NCBI GenBank assembly: GCA_002633005.1
Contig: NMRA01000004.1
Location: 1,285,052 to 1,349,051, forward strand
From: Phoronis australis
Lineage: Eukaryota > Phoronida > Phoronidae
Direction: 5' to 3'
Length of the DNA stretch: 64,000 nucleotides
Positions 22,076-32,830 of this stretch are shown here, piece by piece (the stretch's first letter is position 1; every line of letters begins with the position of its first letter). The notes under the pieces were generated by a model that was not told the origin of the DNA, searched no databases, and worked only from the letters and a program-made list of their open reading frames with translations. The position numbers and the translations under genes were made by a program.

Positions 22076-24597
22076 TCCAGGCCTCCTTAAGTATTTTTGT
22101 TATGTCTCTTAACGATCTTCCCTATTTTTGCTCTGTGGATTATCAACAAATGCAAAGAGTTTAAGCGATTATATATTAAAATCGTTAACTAACAACTCTG
22201 CCGTGCAATTAATGAATTCTTCCTCAAGGGGTACTTCCAAGTTATTCGGATCCACACAGATTAAAAATATGTGAGGTTGGATGTGATTTCTGAGTTCGAA
22301 AGGACCAGAAACTTCGTTGTCACTTGTTTGTGGGCTCTGTAAGTTGGCTTGTCACGTCATATGATTTTATACGTTGAGCACGATCGCAAGTCAATTAAAG
22401 CGGCTATGAACCGGCATTCCGCCAAGAAGGAAATTTTTGATTTAGACATCTTACCAATAAAACATTGGTCTCAGCTTGTTCCTTACTTAGATGCGAAGTG
22501 ATTTTTGGGTGTGTCAAAAGATGAGAGCTTGTTATTCCTTCATGCCATGCCCGGAACATAAAATGACACGTGACACGCCACGTACGTCACATAAAATGAC
22601 ACGTGACAGGTCAAAAGGGGGAGCCTGGTCTTTAGCAATAACGAGATGTCAGTCCTTTCAAAGCCCAGTTCCTGAAGTCACGTGACATTTGACTGAGGAA
22701 CAGTTTGAGATCAATATCATGGTCTATATCAACAGTTCTTGTTTTGTTGGACGGCGCGTTTATTGCCACTTCAACTAATTCTAGAATATTTCCAATCCCA
22801 TTGTAACGTTAATTGGTTTAAGTAGAACGTTAGATTTTCTCGGAAGTTTTGGGATTTATACCAGGTTTAATATTCTTAACACGCATAATTTTGAAAGCTG
22901 CACCTCGTCCTATTAGCAGACTGAAAACAAAAATCGAGTTAGGTCTTTTAATCTCATAAAATCTGTCCCGTAACATTGCTTACCGTGTTAGGATGCTGTT
23001 CCCGCTGCCAGCAAGGGCATCAAAACCACCAACGACTGAATCTATTGGGGCTGGCTGATCCTAAAATTGGGACTTGAGTTACTAGCGGAAATGGAATCCT
23101 ATCAAGGTAAGGACTGATTCTATGAAAGTAACAGTCTAATACGATTTTCGTTATTTCGACACCTACATGTAAATAAGGTGAAAGTTCAATAAAACCATCT
23201 AAATTCTGAACATTACTTGACGGATGTCCAAACAGTGGAATGAAAACATCTTCTCTGATGGCATTCTCTCATTTGCCCTTTCCTCAGGGTGGCAATACGT
23301 CACCTTGACAACTACGTTGGCTGTTACACGCAGTAGGAGTGCAAGATCTGTATATCTACAGCCACTGCCAGCGTATCAACTTATGGGCACGTGACCTTCA
23401 GTTTTGACATGGGTGTGGTGATTCATTCCAAAGTTTTGCATATTAGGGCTCACTAAATTCACACGGACACGCATTGTTCTCCGTCTATGAAATCGAAACT
23501 TCTAAAATAACCCAAGATCATTAATATACTCATAAAATATTTATATAAGAAATCCTGTACTAATTGATTTGTTTTATTGAGTTAAAAGAACAAAATAGAA
23601 TAGGCCTGAATTCATTACGATTTACCTGACCTCCGACCCATACAAATATGTACCAAGTTGACTGGTACGTGCATCAGTCAAACACTCACTAATATTCCGT
23701 CTCAGATTGACATAGCTTTTGATTTAAAGTTTACAAAGCCTTTCAAAAATTGAACACAGCTGGTCTTGAAGAAATCTCAACCTCCGGGTCATTTATATAG
23801 GTATGATGCAGTTAACTTTTTACTAAATCTGACTGGACCAGACACTGGATAAGTTTATTATTTATAAATCAGGAAGTAGAAATGTTTTTCGAATCTTTAG
23901 AACCTTCCAAATCGAATCTGTGTTTTCAATTCAGAGGCAAAGAGAACTGCGAACATAATTTTACCCAATAGATCCTCCCACTCAATGTGTTTACCGATTG
24001 TGCAGCTAAACAGGATCATATTTAAAGAAGAATTACACAGTTTCAAAAACACGTGAGTTAAGGCACGTTTTCTTGCAAAATTCCAAGGAACGGCTGCAGG
24101 TCAATTACCACATAAACAAAACAACACGAGACACTTGGGAATTGCACGTGAATGTAACACGCAATTATTCCATAAATGTGAGAAGAGGTATTGCTCATGA
24201 TTGACTGTTAGCCTTATAGAAAATGATAATTAATCAACTACCTGGTGCCTTATCCAAAATTCATGACTTTACGACGGGAGAGCTTGCAAACGGTATGTGA
24301 TAATGTATTGGAAAACTCGTATAGAGCTACAACAGACTATTATCTGAGAGAATGTAACGTGGGCATTACATAATTTAAAAGATTTTTTCACACATATTTG
24401 AGAAGGGAAGATTTCCTCGACGTCTATCGACCATCGTCTTCCTTTATTTCCTGATTAAACCAAAAGTAGCGTGATAATTTTTTACACTAGGAAAAAACGT
24501 CAAAATGGGTGAGCTCCATTTTAAATGTTGGATTATCTTCCTTCCAGGAAAATATTGTGCTACTGCCTTCCACAATTGGCGTGACTAGCTATTGGAA
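22076..24597. other. Sequence upstream of the 24598 gene
   Basis: No other gene is supported. A direct repeat of ACATAAAATGACACGTGAC occurs at 22556-22574 and 22589-22607 (33-bp spacing), each copy with a CACGTG E-box palindrome. A third CACGTGAC lies near 22679. A pyrimidine-rich tract ending CCTTCCAG at 24541-24548 could be a 5'-UTR splice acceptor for the gene at 24598. Confidence 0.4.
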
Positions 24598-25749
24598 ATG
24601 AATGAATCTCTGGATTCGAAGGATGGTTCCACGCAAATCAACGGAGAAATTTCCACAACGAACGAACCAAGGTCTTCAGCGAATACTGATAAGAGCACGT
24701 CTCCTTTGTGGATACCTTATGTTTGTCTGTCATTGTTTATACTTCTCGTTTTCTTTCTCTCTTTCTTGCACTATCGTAGGCAGTTAAGAATAAAAAGGAA
24801 CGTGAAGTTATCTCCAGCGGATGACGCCGAGAATCCAGTTTCTGAACCAGCATACAAGTGGAAAAAGGTAAACAGTTCAGCGACGTCTAAGCGACAAGCA
24901 GAATCAAAAACTACTGCATTGCCATTTACAGATAGACTAAAAATGTTCAGTTCAGCTACAAATGGCAGTGTTGTCAATGACAAAAAGGGTTTGTCGTTTT
25001 TAGACAAGGTGAAGGCTCAAATTGCTCAAGAGGAGAGCGAAAATAATCACCTGGCTAGCGGCAGTAGTGCTAACTCGGTGTCGTCGTTACTAAGTGGAGT
25101 TAACCACAAAGAGATCTCCAGTAGAGGAGAGGAAACCACGAAGGAATCTGTAGAAGGTAAAGGGAACGCAGAAGCTGATGTAGATACCATAGACATTCCT
25201 AAAATGGGTACATGCAAGAGCAACTCTATTGACCTGTCGACAAATGAAAACTCGCCTCGGGGACATCTTGCCACAAGTACAAATTGTAACAGTTTCCCTG
25301 TTTCCCCATCAGAGCAAATGTCTGAATTTAAACAAGTTTCCAACCAAACAGACCGCAAATCAAATGCAACTAAACAAGACATTGAAATTGTCGCGGCTTG
25401 TGAAGATATCGCCAAGCGTAAACAAGCAAAACGCCTTGGAAGGAAGACCAAATCGTCAGATGTATTCAGTGGAGAAAGCTATAACGAAATTACAGGTGAA
25501 TCACGCTCGAGTTGTCGAAGTTCACCGGATCTCCCTCCTCTACAAGAGACTGTTAGTAGATGTAGCAGTTCGTCAAACCTGTCTCCCTTGCCGCCAATTG
25601 TGGAGCGGTCGATGCGATTCAGTAAAGGATCATCTCTCCAAAGTTTGTTTGAAGTAGAGGAGTGCGGAATCAATGGTGTCCCACATAATCAGACATCATT
25701 TCGCTTTCCGCCAGTGCGAAATCGAAAATCCTTGGTGGATATTGATTAA
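24598..25749 (+). CDS. Unrecognised single-pass membrane protein, intronless reading frame (383 aa)
   Basis: I do not recognise this protein. The ATG at 24598 is the first in frame after TAG 24586, and TAA 25747 ends a 383-codon uninterrupted frame, far longer than other unexplained frames nearby. Visible layout: residues 1-36, acidic, Ser/Thr- and Asn-rich, with one N-glycosylation sequon (NES); about 37-59, one strongly hydrophobic helix (IPYVCLSLFILLVFFLSFL); then a basic stop-transfer RRQLRIKRNVK. This predicts a short outside N-terminus and a cytoplasmic tail of about 320 residues. The tail is low-complexity and Ser-rich. It has two similar short helices (PFTDRLKMF, about 109-117, and SFLDKVKAQ, about 133-141), a basic cluster (KRKQAKRLGRKTK), and two proline motifs (SSPDLPPL and LSPLPPIVER). 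No signal peptide precedes the helix. It could also be the last exon of a spliced gene whose 5' exons are non-coding. A foldback transposon begins 8 bp after the stop codon. Confidence 0.6.
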   Translation: MNESLDSKDGSTQINGEISTTNEPRSSANTDKSTSPLWIPYVCLSLFILLVFFLSFLHYRRQLRIKRNVKLSPADDAENPVSEPAYKWKKVNSSATSKRQAESKTTALPFTDRLKMFSSATNGSVVNDKKGLSFLDKVKAQIAQEESENNHLASGSSANSVSSLLSGVNHKEISSRGEETTKESVEGKGNAEADVDTIDIPKMGTCKSNSIDLSTNENSPRGHLATSTNCNSFPVSPSEQMSEFKQVSNQTDRKSNATKQDIEIVAACEDIAKRKQAKRLGRKTKSSDVFSGESYNEITGESRSSCRSSPDLPPLQETVSRCSSSSNLSPLPPIVERSMRFSKGSSLQSLFEVEECGINGVPHNQTSFRFPPVRNRKSLVDID

Positions 25750-25751
25750 TA

Positions 25752-25757
25752 TGTGTT
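25752..25757. repeat. Left target-site duplication of the foldback element
   Basis: TGTGTT, repeated exactly at 28424-28429 on the other side of the element. Counting the adjoining A, the duplication could be read as 7 bp with a one-base shift of the element edge. It begins 2 bp after the TAA of the 24598 gene. Confidence 0.8.
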
Positions 25758-25938
25758 TGATACGCCGTAAAATGTAACAATTTCATGAAATGTAACAACT
25801 GTTACATTTTATGTCATTGTTACATTTTACGTTGCTAGGCCTCTCTTAAAATGTAACAAGTTGTTACGTTTTATGTGATTGTTACAATTTACGTCTAATG
25901 AGCATGCGAGAAATGTACCATAGTTACATTTTACGAAA
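25758..25938 (+). repeat. Left terminal inverted repeat of the foldback element
   Basis: 181 bp from TGATACGCCG to TTTTACGAAA, pairing with 28243-28423. It contains internal alternating copies of the ATGTAACA word. Confidence 0.9.
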
Positions 25939-28242
25939 GCATATTTGTCTATAAAATGTGCCAGGTCGAAATAATAGATGTGTCGCTGTGTGCTTTCAAT
26001 GCTTTTTTAAATGTCTTAGTAGTTTTATGGTATAGTCAAAAATGTACAGTGAACACTTTCAACTCCACACGAAAGGATTTTCTATGATCAGGTAACACGT
26101 TTTTTTATTGTTAAAGCGTTCTTGCAATCTGCAATCTTTTGTTGGCACTTACATGTCGTAAACAGTTGTGTATCCGGCATTTCAGTAAACACACTTCCCA
26201 TAGTAAGCACAACAATGACATCGTATTTGGCTAATATTTATCGTATTTCTTCGGGAACAAACGACAATAACAAAATTTTTCATAGAGGATTCAATTTCGG
26301 AAGCCAATTTGATAGAAATAACACCCGTTTTAGTCCACGATAGTTTAGTTTATTTCAGCCAGTGTTTTATTGCCTTGGAGTCATCGCTAATGCAGTAATT
26401 GCCCTGCTTCGCACACAAGGAGCAAAACCAAAGTTTATGATGCCAACGGGTTCTGTTCACCACCTTAGTTACGAATTACAATTTCTTAGACATTGTGGTG
26501 GAAGGAAATAAAAGCTTGCTTGCCGTCAGATTGACAGGTTTTGCCAAATCATCAGAAAAAATTCCCCTTTGAGAAGGGCGAGTCAAAAGTGGCGGTTTTA
26601 TACAGAGCTGAGAGAAATATCATTGTTCATATGATGTCAGACCTGTATGAAGTAGCGGTGGTAACAACAGATCAAACCGTGACGTGTATACGTAAAAATG
26701 GGATGCCTAGCTAAGGAAACAGAAAATATTTTGCTCTCTGAAATGACATCATCATATTGCTCAAACCTTATCTAGGTCAATTGTTTAAAGGGGCAACAGT
26801 CCAAAAAGCTGACTGTCGGCAGACTACAGAAGAATGCACTTTCTCTTTCTATTAAAATTGCTATTTGGTCAATGTTCGTTTGTTCGAAGTACGTATAAAT
26901 AAAGACAGATTGGTCATTCTATTATTAATGGACGTGAAGTCACGTGCCTCATGAGGCGCCATTTTTCAAGTTGTGTTGCAGCTCGCAGATAAGGGAATTT
27001 GGTGTATTAACCCTTTTAATACAATGCATTAAAAGCTCATATTAAACATCGCTGACTTCGACGTTGGCCGGTTTTGTTCCATACAATCCACTTTCAATGA
27101 AACCTAGTTCAGACCATTCTGTTAAATCACTGTGTTTTTTCTAAGAATATTGGGGCCCGTTCTACATAAAATTGTTGCGTGTTTTGTGTGTCCGTTACCA
27201 GCTATTCTAATGACCCGGTGACAGCAGCCGACAAGTGGTTAGCTCTCGAAAAATGTCGGCCTCCAGAGTTCAACTTAACGCAAATTTTGAACTTACATAT
27301 CATCGTGGAACAATCCCCAATTCTTTGAAAACCAATGTTTTCAACAAGAGACAAAATGATTACACGGTGGGTATCCTCACGTTTATATGTAAGTCGCGAG
27401 TAAAATATTGCGATCTGAATTCTGTTCTTCGTGGCAAACTTCGGATGGACATAGTTATATTTACAAACATACAGTGCTTTTCGACAGTTCAGAAATAATA
27501 ATTTTTTGAAGTTGGTGCACGTCTAAACAAGATTTTAAATCTCAGCCTCCTCGTAGGCCTACTCTGCATCCACAGCTGTCAAGACGTTCCTCACAATATA
27601 GTTAAAGCTGAACGTAGGAGCCCCTTTAAAATCCTTTTGGAACATCTCTCGCTATCCACTATGGAAAGCCCGATGAAAACATTGAACCATAAATGAGATG
27701 ACTATAAAATCTTTGAGGACCATGATGTATTAGCACTGTTAAAGGTGTATTGTGTCCTCGTTAAATAAATTTAAAATATTAATAAAAATAATAATATTAT
27801 TATTATTAATGATAATAATAACGATAGCGAAAACGAGTATTAGTAGTGAATGTAGTAATAGTAGTTTTAACTACCATTGTTATTATTACGGCTATTACTA
27901 CCTTAAAATGTAGTAATAGCCGTAATAATAACAATAGTAGTAACAGTAGTAATAGTAATGTATTACTAATAAAAATGATAATAGGTAGCCAAATTCATGT
28001 CGTGTCAGCCCGGAGTGCATTTGTATAGAAGTGGTATACGAAAAGTGCCGCACAAAAGTTTTTTTTTCACAAAAAAAATACTCTAAATGGGTCACTTTTT
28101 TGTCCGAACCTACTCTCTAAAAGGCTAGGTATGAAGTGTTTTCAGGCGGCACCCCTCGTCCAAAAATACTCCAGTGCCCCCCGGCCGTGTCATGTATCAC
28201 TTGTTCATGATTTTGGTCATTTTCTTTGCAATATGACGTTGG
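25939..28242. other. Interior of the foldback element
   Basis: A+T-rich and without a convincing coding frame. An AATAAA near 26507 could serve as a polyadenylation signal for a transcript reading in from the 24598 gene. A trinucleotide-rich microsatellite with a strong hairpin occupies about 27770-27970 and is listed separately. Confidence 0.5.
27771..27970. repeat. TAA/TAG-type microsatellite with a 31-bp hairpin
   Basis: Runs of TAATAA and TAGTAA lead into a hairpin with arms 27871-27901 and 27910-27940. The 31-base arms differ at a single position, with an 8-base loop CTTAAAAT. The palindrome is far longer than the repeat motif itself and includes a unique GCCGTAATA core. Confidence 0.8.
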
Positions 28243-28423
28243 TTTCGTAAAATGTAACAATGGTACATTTCTCGCATGTGCATTCGACGTGAAACATAAT
28301 AACTACGTAAAACGTAACAACTTGTTACATTTTAAGAGGGGCTTAGCAACGTAAAATGTAACAATGACGTAAAATGTAACAGTTCTTACATTTTACGAAA
28401 TTGTTATATTTTACGGCGTATCA
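28243..28423 (-). repeat. Right terminal inverted repeat of the foldback element
   Basis: 181-bp inverted counterpart of 25758-25938, followed by the target duplication TGTGTT at 28424-28429. Confidence 0.9.
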
Positions 28424-28429
28424 TGTGTT

Positions 28430-29219
28430 GTGCTGGAAAATGGGTTGCTCAAGAACTTGCCTGTTTTTCATCTCTATACTAGGGTTGAGTTACAAGACGC
28501 AAGACACCTGTGAGTAAAACTAGTGTGATCACGTGCTTTGACTGTAACTCATGGCGGTAACTCGTGAAGAATTGTGGGACCTTACTTTTTTGCGAGTGTC
28601 TTGCCTACTGCTACGCACAGCATCCGATGGCAACATGTGGTATTTTGTAAGATAAAAACAAATCTAGAAAAAAACAGCAACATAGGAAACGTTTATTGTA
28701 AAATGCATTTCGTGACTTATAACTGGTGTTTGGTGTTGTAAATTGTCTCCTAACATCTCGATGATAATCTTGTTTTTACCACTTAATTTTGTTGAGTATT
28801 GATTTATATCCCCAATGGTTCTCACATCGTATAATTATGGAAAAACGTAAGCCACGTTATTATCCGCTATGACGCAGTCTGCAGTTTATACGTTGTTTTA
28901 GACTCTGACATGTTGCCTATATTAACACTTTTTGCTCAAACCACAGAATACATTGTACTTGAAGAGGGAGCGAGCAAGAACGGAGTGAGAATGGCACGAA
29001 GGAAGGGGTAGAGAGAAACTATTGTCAAAAAACATTTGACTACTATAAAAATTAAATCGATAAAAGGAGAATAAAACGCAGACTAAAAGTGGTACAGAGC
29101 GTGAAAATAGACAAAATTGCATTATTCAGGAGTCAAAGTGTTCACCAGATATTTTTTACGTGCTTCGCCTTGTGGGAGAAAAATCTCTCGAAGTGGTAAG
29201 CAGTTGAGAGGTCCTGTTT
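28430..29219. other. Intergenic, nothing recognised
   Basis: This may hold the displaced original 3' flank of the 24598 gene, now 2.7 kb from its stop codon. No other feature is supported. Confidence 0.4.
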
Positions 29220-29345
29220 TAAATGTGAACCTAAAAGAAAAAAAATTTTTGATATCAAAAGAAATTCAAAATCTTTACCAACAAACCGAAAGCATACCAG
29301 GTCAGTAGGTGAAATTCTGTTTCAGTGGCAGAGAACCATTTTGAA
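29220..29345 (+). repeat. Dispersed repeat copy, related to 21950-22075
   Basis: Shares the words CTGTTTCAGTGGCA and TTTTGAATA and the A-rich start with 21950-22075 in the same orientation. Family unknown. Confidence 0.5.
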
Positions 29346-29779
29346 TATTGCATGACATAGTCCCAAAATGTCCCTAAATTTATGCGTACTTGTGGACTTT
29401 TGAAAACACTGATTGTCCTTCCTTAGCTGCTTTAGTTTCATTACCAAGGCAATTTTGGCTTTGATACCAAACGAGAGTAAATTCTTCGTTGAATTCTCAA
29501 TATCAGTGAAAATCAGGAAGGGTCTTTTTATGCAACGCCCATAATTTAAGGACTATGTCCCTAAATTTTTTACTGAATTAATTGCTCGGTTTTTCGTTAT
29601 ATTAGAAAAGAATGTCATAAGTCAAAGAGGAGCTCATAATAAAGATAAAATAGTAGAAAAAATGTTACAGCTGTGAGTGAAGAACGAAACAAATACGCAA
29701 AAGATTGAGGGAACTCAGCTGATGGGACTGTTTTATGCAACCAGGCACAGGCCACTTTGAAATAACATTATGGGTGAGA
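29346..29779. other. Intergenic, nothing recognised
   Basis: A+T-rich sequence with no supported feature. Confidence 0.4.
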
Positions 29780-29890
29780 AAAATAATTTACTGAGATAAG
29801 TCTCAGTGGGAAATCGAACCGGTCGCAGTGTGGTGCTCAGCTGGACGAGCTGGAATCCTACTTGGTATAACTGGTAGAGTAATTTAAGCG
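29780..29890 (-). mobile_element. tRNA-derived fragment (SINE or pseudo-tRNA)
   Basis: On the minus strand the stretch reads CCAGCTGAGCACCACACTGCG followed by ACCGGTTCGATTTCCCAC, split here for length. The second part contains a good B box (GGTTCGATTTCC) and the first resembles a D-arm and anticodon region. A complete acceptor stem is not seen, so this is more likely a SINE head or a dead tRNA copy than a working gene. Confidence 0.4.
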
Positions 29891-31138
29891 TATTTTGCTG
29901 GCTGAGAAGTTATCGTCCGTGATTTCACCGGACGACTGACGGGAAGTTTTGTCACAAAAACACAACATATTTCGTTGCTGTTTTCGCTCAGGTCAAAGCT
30001 ATTAACTTCAGGAAGTCTATTCTACTCAACAAAAATACCCAGACTACATTTTCCTGCTGTCCCATCAGTCCTATTAAAATTTTGTTGCCACTCTTTGGGT
30101 TTTTTTTCCTTGTTCTCGCACTATGCAAATTAGTATACCACAAACGACGTTTTCTGTTTATATGCTTTAAGGGGTCCATAGGTATGCAATCAGGTCACTG
30201 AATTTTGACAGAACAGGGAATGGGAATCGAATAAGTTTTGGAGGCTTTGGTTCTATTGCAATAAACCCCTTACGTGCAGGAAGGGTCGGAGCATATCTAT
30301 TAAAGCCGCATTTAACACGTGCTTTCTGTCAAGGACAAAAGTTCGTTTATGGCAGCTACCGTTATGAAATTGATCCCAGACTGTTTGTCAATATAAACTG
30401 TGCTTGGAGAGAACTGACTGTTCGTTATCTCTTCCGGTAAGCTCAAAGCGTGTGTGCATAAGGGCGAGTAGATTTTGTAAGTTGAAATGACTAGTGAATA
30501 CGTCTCACTTCCCACAACCAACACCAGCTGAAATTGAATCATGGTGAAGCTACCTCAAGTTTCAGCTATAAGACATGTTAATGAATTAGAAGAAATAATC
30601 GAGATCGGTTAGTTCCCTTTTTCTCGCCTCTCTATAGTTAAACTGCGATCCAAATATTGAGATAACTGCTTGGATATCGCCGCTTTCCGACGACAGCGCA
30701 CTTTTTAAGTTCTCTTGCCAATCACACCGTCACCGGCTTTGTTGGCCAGTTAGAAACGTAAAGCGGAAGAAAAACCATCCACACTTTTTTCAACAAATAA
30801 ATATTTTTAAAAGAAAGCAGGGCGCTCTTCACCTAGGTCAATCACGCGTACATGTGTTTCATTGTCATTTTTGCCGCGATCAACACATCGACGTTTCCCC
30901 GACAGTTGCCATGTCATTAATAATTTAATTATACCGTTTGCCATTAAATTAAGTATTCTCTGTGGAGTTATGTCATATGCAGTTGTATTTATGAAGAACT
31001 ACAAGGTCGTCGCCGCTCACCTGTAGGAAATTGGAGAACTCAGTTTTCAGGATTTTATGACTCCATTTGACAGAAGCTTGCTTGAAACGCCCATCGGCAA
31101 TTGTCAGGGACTTTATCTTTCTAAAATAGCTGTTTGTC
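29891..31138. other. Intergenic, nothing recognised
   Basis: No supported gene or repeat. Confidence 0.4.
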
Positions 31139-31230
31139 TTGGGGGGCACAGAACAGTTCTCACTGGGGTTTGCCTATCAGAACACACGTCAATGGACTCG
31201 TCACCCTTTCTTCATTCTGTCAAAAACTGA
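31139..31230 (+). repeat. Dispersed repeat copy, related to 11965-12060
   Basis: Aligns with the reverse complement of 11965-12060 over about 95 bp, including ACAGTTCTCACTGGG. It lacks the perfect hairpin of the other copy. It abuts the 3' end of the minus-strand LINE at 31205-32830. Confidence 0.5.
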
Positions 31231-32830
31231 CTGCAAAGAAAGAAACATTTTGAATTGCTTTCCTTCACAGAGGCTGGAAGTGAATTCCAGTTATTGTTGC
31301 ACAACATAACTGTAGACATTCTGAATGCCTGACTGAATAACGGAGGGATCGCATATGGGGCGGAAGATCTCAAACCAGTACGATGGCCTTGTCTAGTATA
31401 TAGATAAAATAGATTTTTTAACTGAGGCATTGTTGAAATTGTTTTGTACTTTGTAAGTAAAGGCGGTCACGTGAAGATTGCGTCGCGTAGACACTTTGGG
31501 CCACATGAGGCTATTCAAAACCTTAATTCTACTGGAACCAGTGTAAGCTCCAGTTATGAGTAAGGCTGCTTGGTACTTTAATTTCTCCAAGTGCTGGAGT
31601 GCACAGTTGCACAGTGTTGACAGACTGATGTGTAATATCACAATGCTAGATGTGTGGAAGTCTAAAGGATTTGAACAGGACTTCTAAATGTGTAGAATTT
31701 AGATGGCGAGAGACAAATTTAAGTGGGTTAATTAGTTTCTGAGTTATATGTACGAGCTCCCGAACGTGTGGTGAAAAGGAAATTTCCATCTAACAGTATA
31801 CTAAGATGTCTGTGTGACTGTTTTCTAGGAATGATTTCATCATTAAGTTTGAAGTCATACGATGGGTCCACATAGTGGAGAGAATTATTAGATTTGGAGA
31901 AGGTGAGGTCAACTCTTTTTTCTGGTTTGAAATTTATTCTCCATTCTTGTGACCAAGAGCTGAGTTTATTCAAGTCATGTTGTAGCTACAACAAAATCTC
32001 AGGGCTATCTCTTGTAAAGGGGTAAAAATGCGCCGTGTTATTTGCATAAAGGTACGTGCTACATGACCGGTTACCACGAAGGTCATTACTATAAACCAAG
32101 AAGAGAAGAGGGCCTAGTAGTCTACACTGCGGTACACCTGCGTTTACAAGGCAGGAGGAGATGACGTTGAAAGAACACAGTAGACACGAACACTATGAAT
32201 GATCAGAGAGATATGAGGTGATCGTAAGAAGATTCCCAGTAATGCATTAGGATCGGAGTTTATGAAAGAGAAGGTCATGAGGGACAGAGTCGAAAGCAGA
32301 GGTTATACCTAAAAGGATGGACCAGACACGCTCACCCTTCTCAAAATGTAAATAAACCTTTTCTTCTTCTTTAAACATGAGAAAAGCCCTACAAATTGTT
32401 TTTGCATTAATCCAGGTTCTCATACACTCCCTTGCAAACAATCACTAGCAAGGCCGAGCTCAGAGAAAAAGGAGACACCTTTGTACAATGCTTGCTTAAA
32501 TGCCAACCAGTGAAGCCAGGATTTGAATTTGTGTCTCCCAAGCCGGAGTCTACTGAGCCACACTCACAATGTCTCCTCGTTGAAGGAATATCGTGTACTA
32601 TTTCAAAAAGTTGTGCCATGGTGCTGTTTTCCGGCAAAAATCCAAATAGACGATGACAAATCAAGTTGTTTTGTTTGAAAAATGCAAGAATATTTTGAGC
32701 AATGATCTTCTCAAAGATTTTGAATAGAACGTTAAGTAAAGTTATCGTTAGATAATTAGAAATTTCAGTTTTGGAGTCCTTTTTGTGTATGGGAACCATA
32801 ATTCCACGTTTCCAAGAAGACGGATGCACA
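31205..32830 (-). mobile_element. 5'-truncated non-LTR retrotransposon (reverse transcriptase to ORF2 end)
   Basis: Read on the minus strand in several broken frames: PSSWKRGIMVPIHKKDSK and ITLLNVLFKIFEKI near 32830-32700 (fingers domain), ENSTMAQLFEIVHDI, then after an inserted SINE, FDSVPHDLLFHKLRS near 32250 (palm block A). The YADD block is not clear. SWSQEWRINFKPEK and NDEIIPRKQSHRHL follow near 31950-31800, then LQHLEKLKYQAALLITGAY near 31590, and LYTRQGHRTGLRSS with NNNWNSLPASVKES near 31420-31260. The order matches a CR1/Jockey-like ORF2. It is the same family as the copy at 19590-20432. Confidence 0.85.
32432..32590 (-). mobile_element. tRNA-derived SINE inserted in the LINE
   Basis: On the minus strand the sequence has GTGGCTCAGTAGACTCC (A-box-like), then about 17 bases on AATTCAAATCCTGGC (B-box-like), followed by a non-tRNA body running to about 32432. 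It interrupts the LINE reading frame between FEIVHDI and the following block, so it is younger than the LINE. Edges are approximate, and no target duplication was resolved. Confidence 0.5.

Larger units (their letters stand above)
25758..28423. mobile_element. Foldback-type DNA transposon, non-autonomous
   Basis: Two 181-bp arms (25758-25938 and 28243-28423) are inverted copies of each other with only scattered mismatches, and the unit is flanked by a perfect TGTGTT duplication. The termini read TGATACGCCG...CGGCGTATCA. Each arm is itself built from about nine copies of a 12-15-base word like TAAAATGTAACA in alternating orientation, so each arm can also fold on itself. The 2.3-kb interior has no transposase-like frame, so movement would need an enzyme supplied elsewhere. 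Arms built from short repeats recall foldback elements such as FB of Drosophila and TU of sea urchin. Assignment to a superfamily is not possible from the termini alone. Confidence 0.88.

Noticed and set aside
24592-24600. Start of the membrane-protein gene at 24592
   Set aside because: 24592 is TTG. The first ATG in frame after the upstream stop TAG 24586 is at 24598.
29780-29890. Functional tRNA gene on the minus strand
   Set aside because: The B box is good but the acceptor stem and D-arm do not pair convincingly, so it was kept only as a tRNA-derived fragment.
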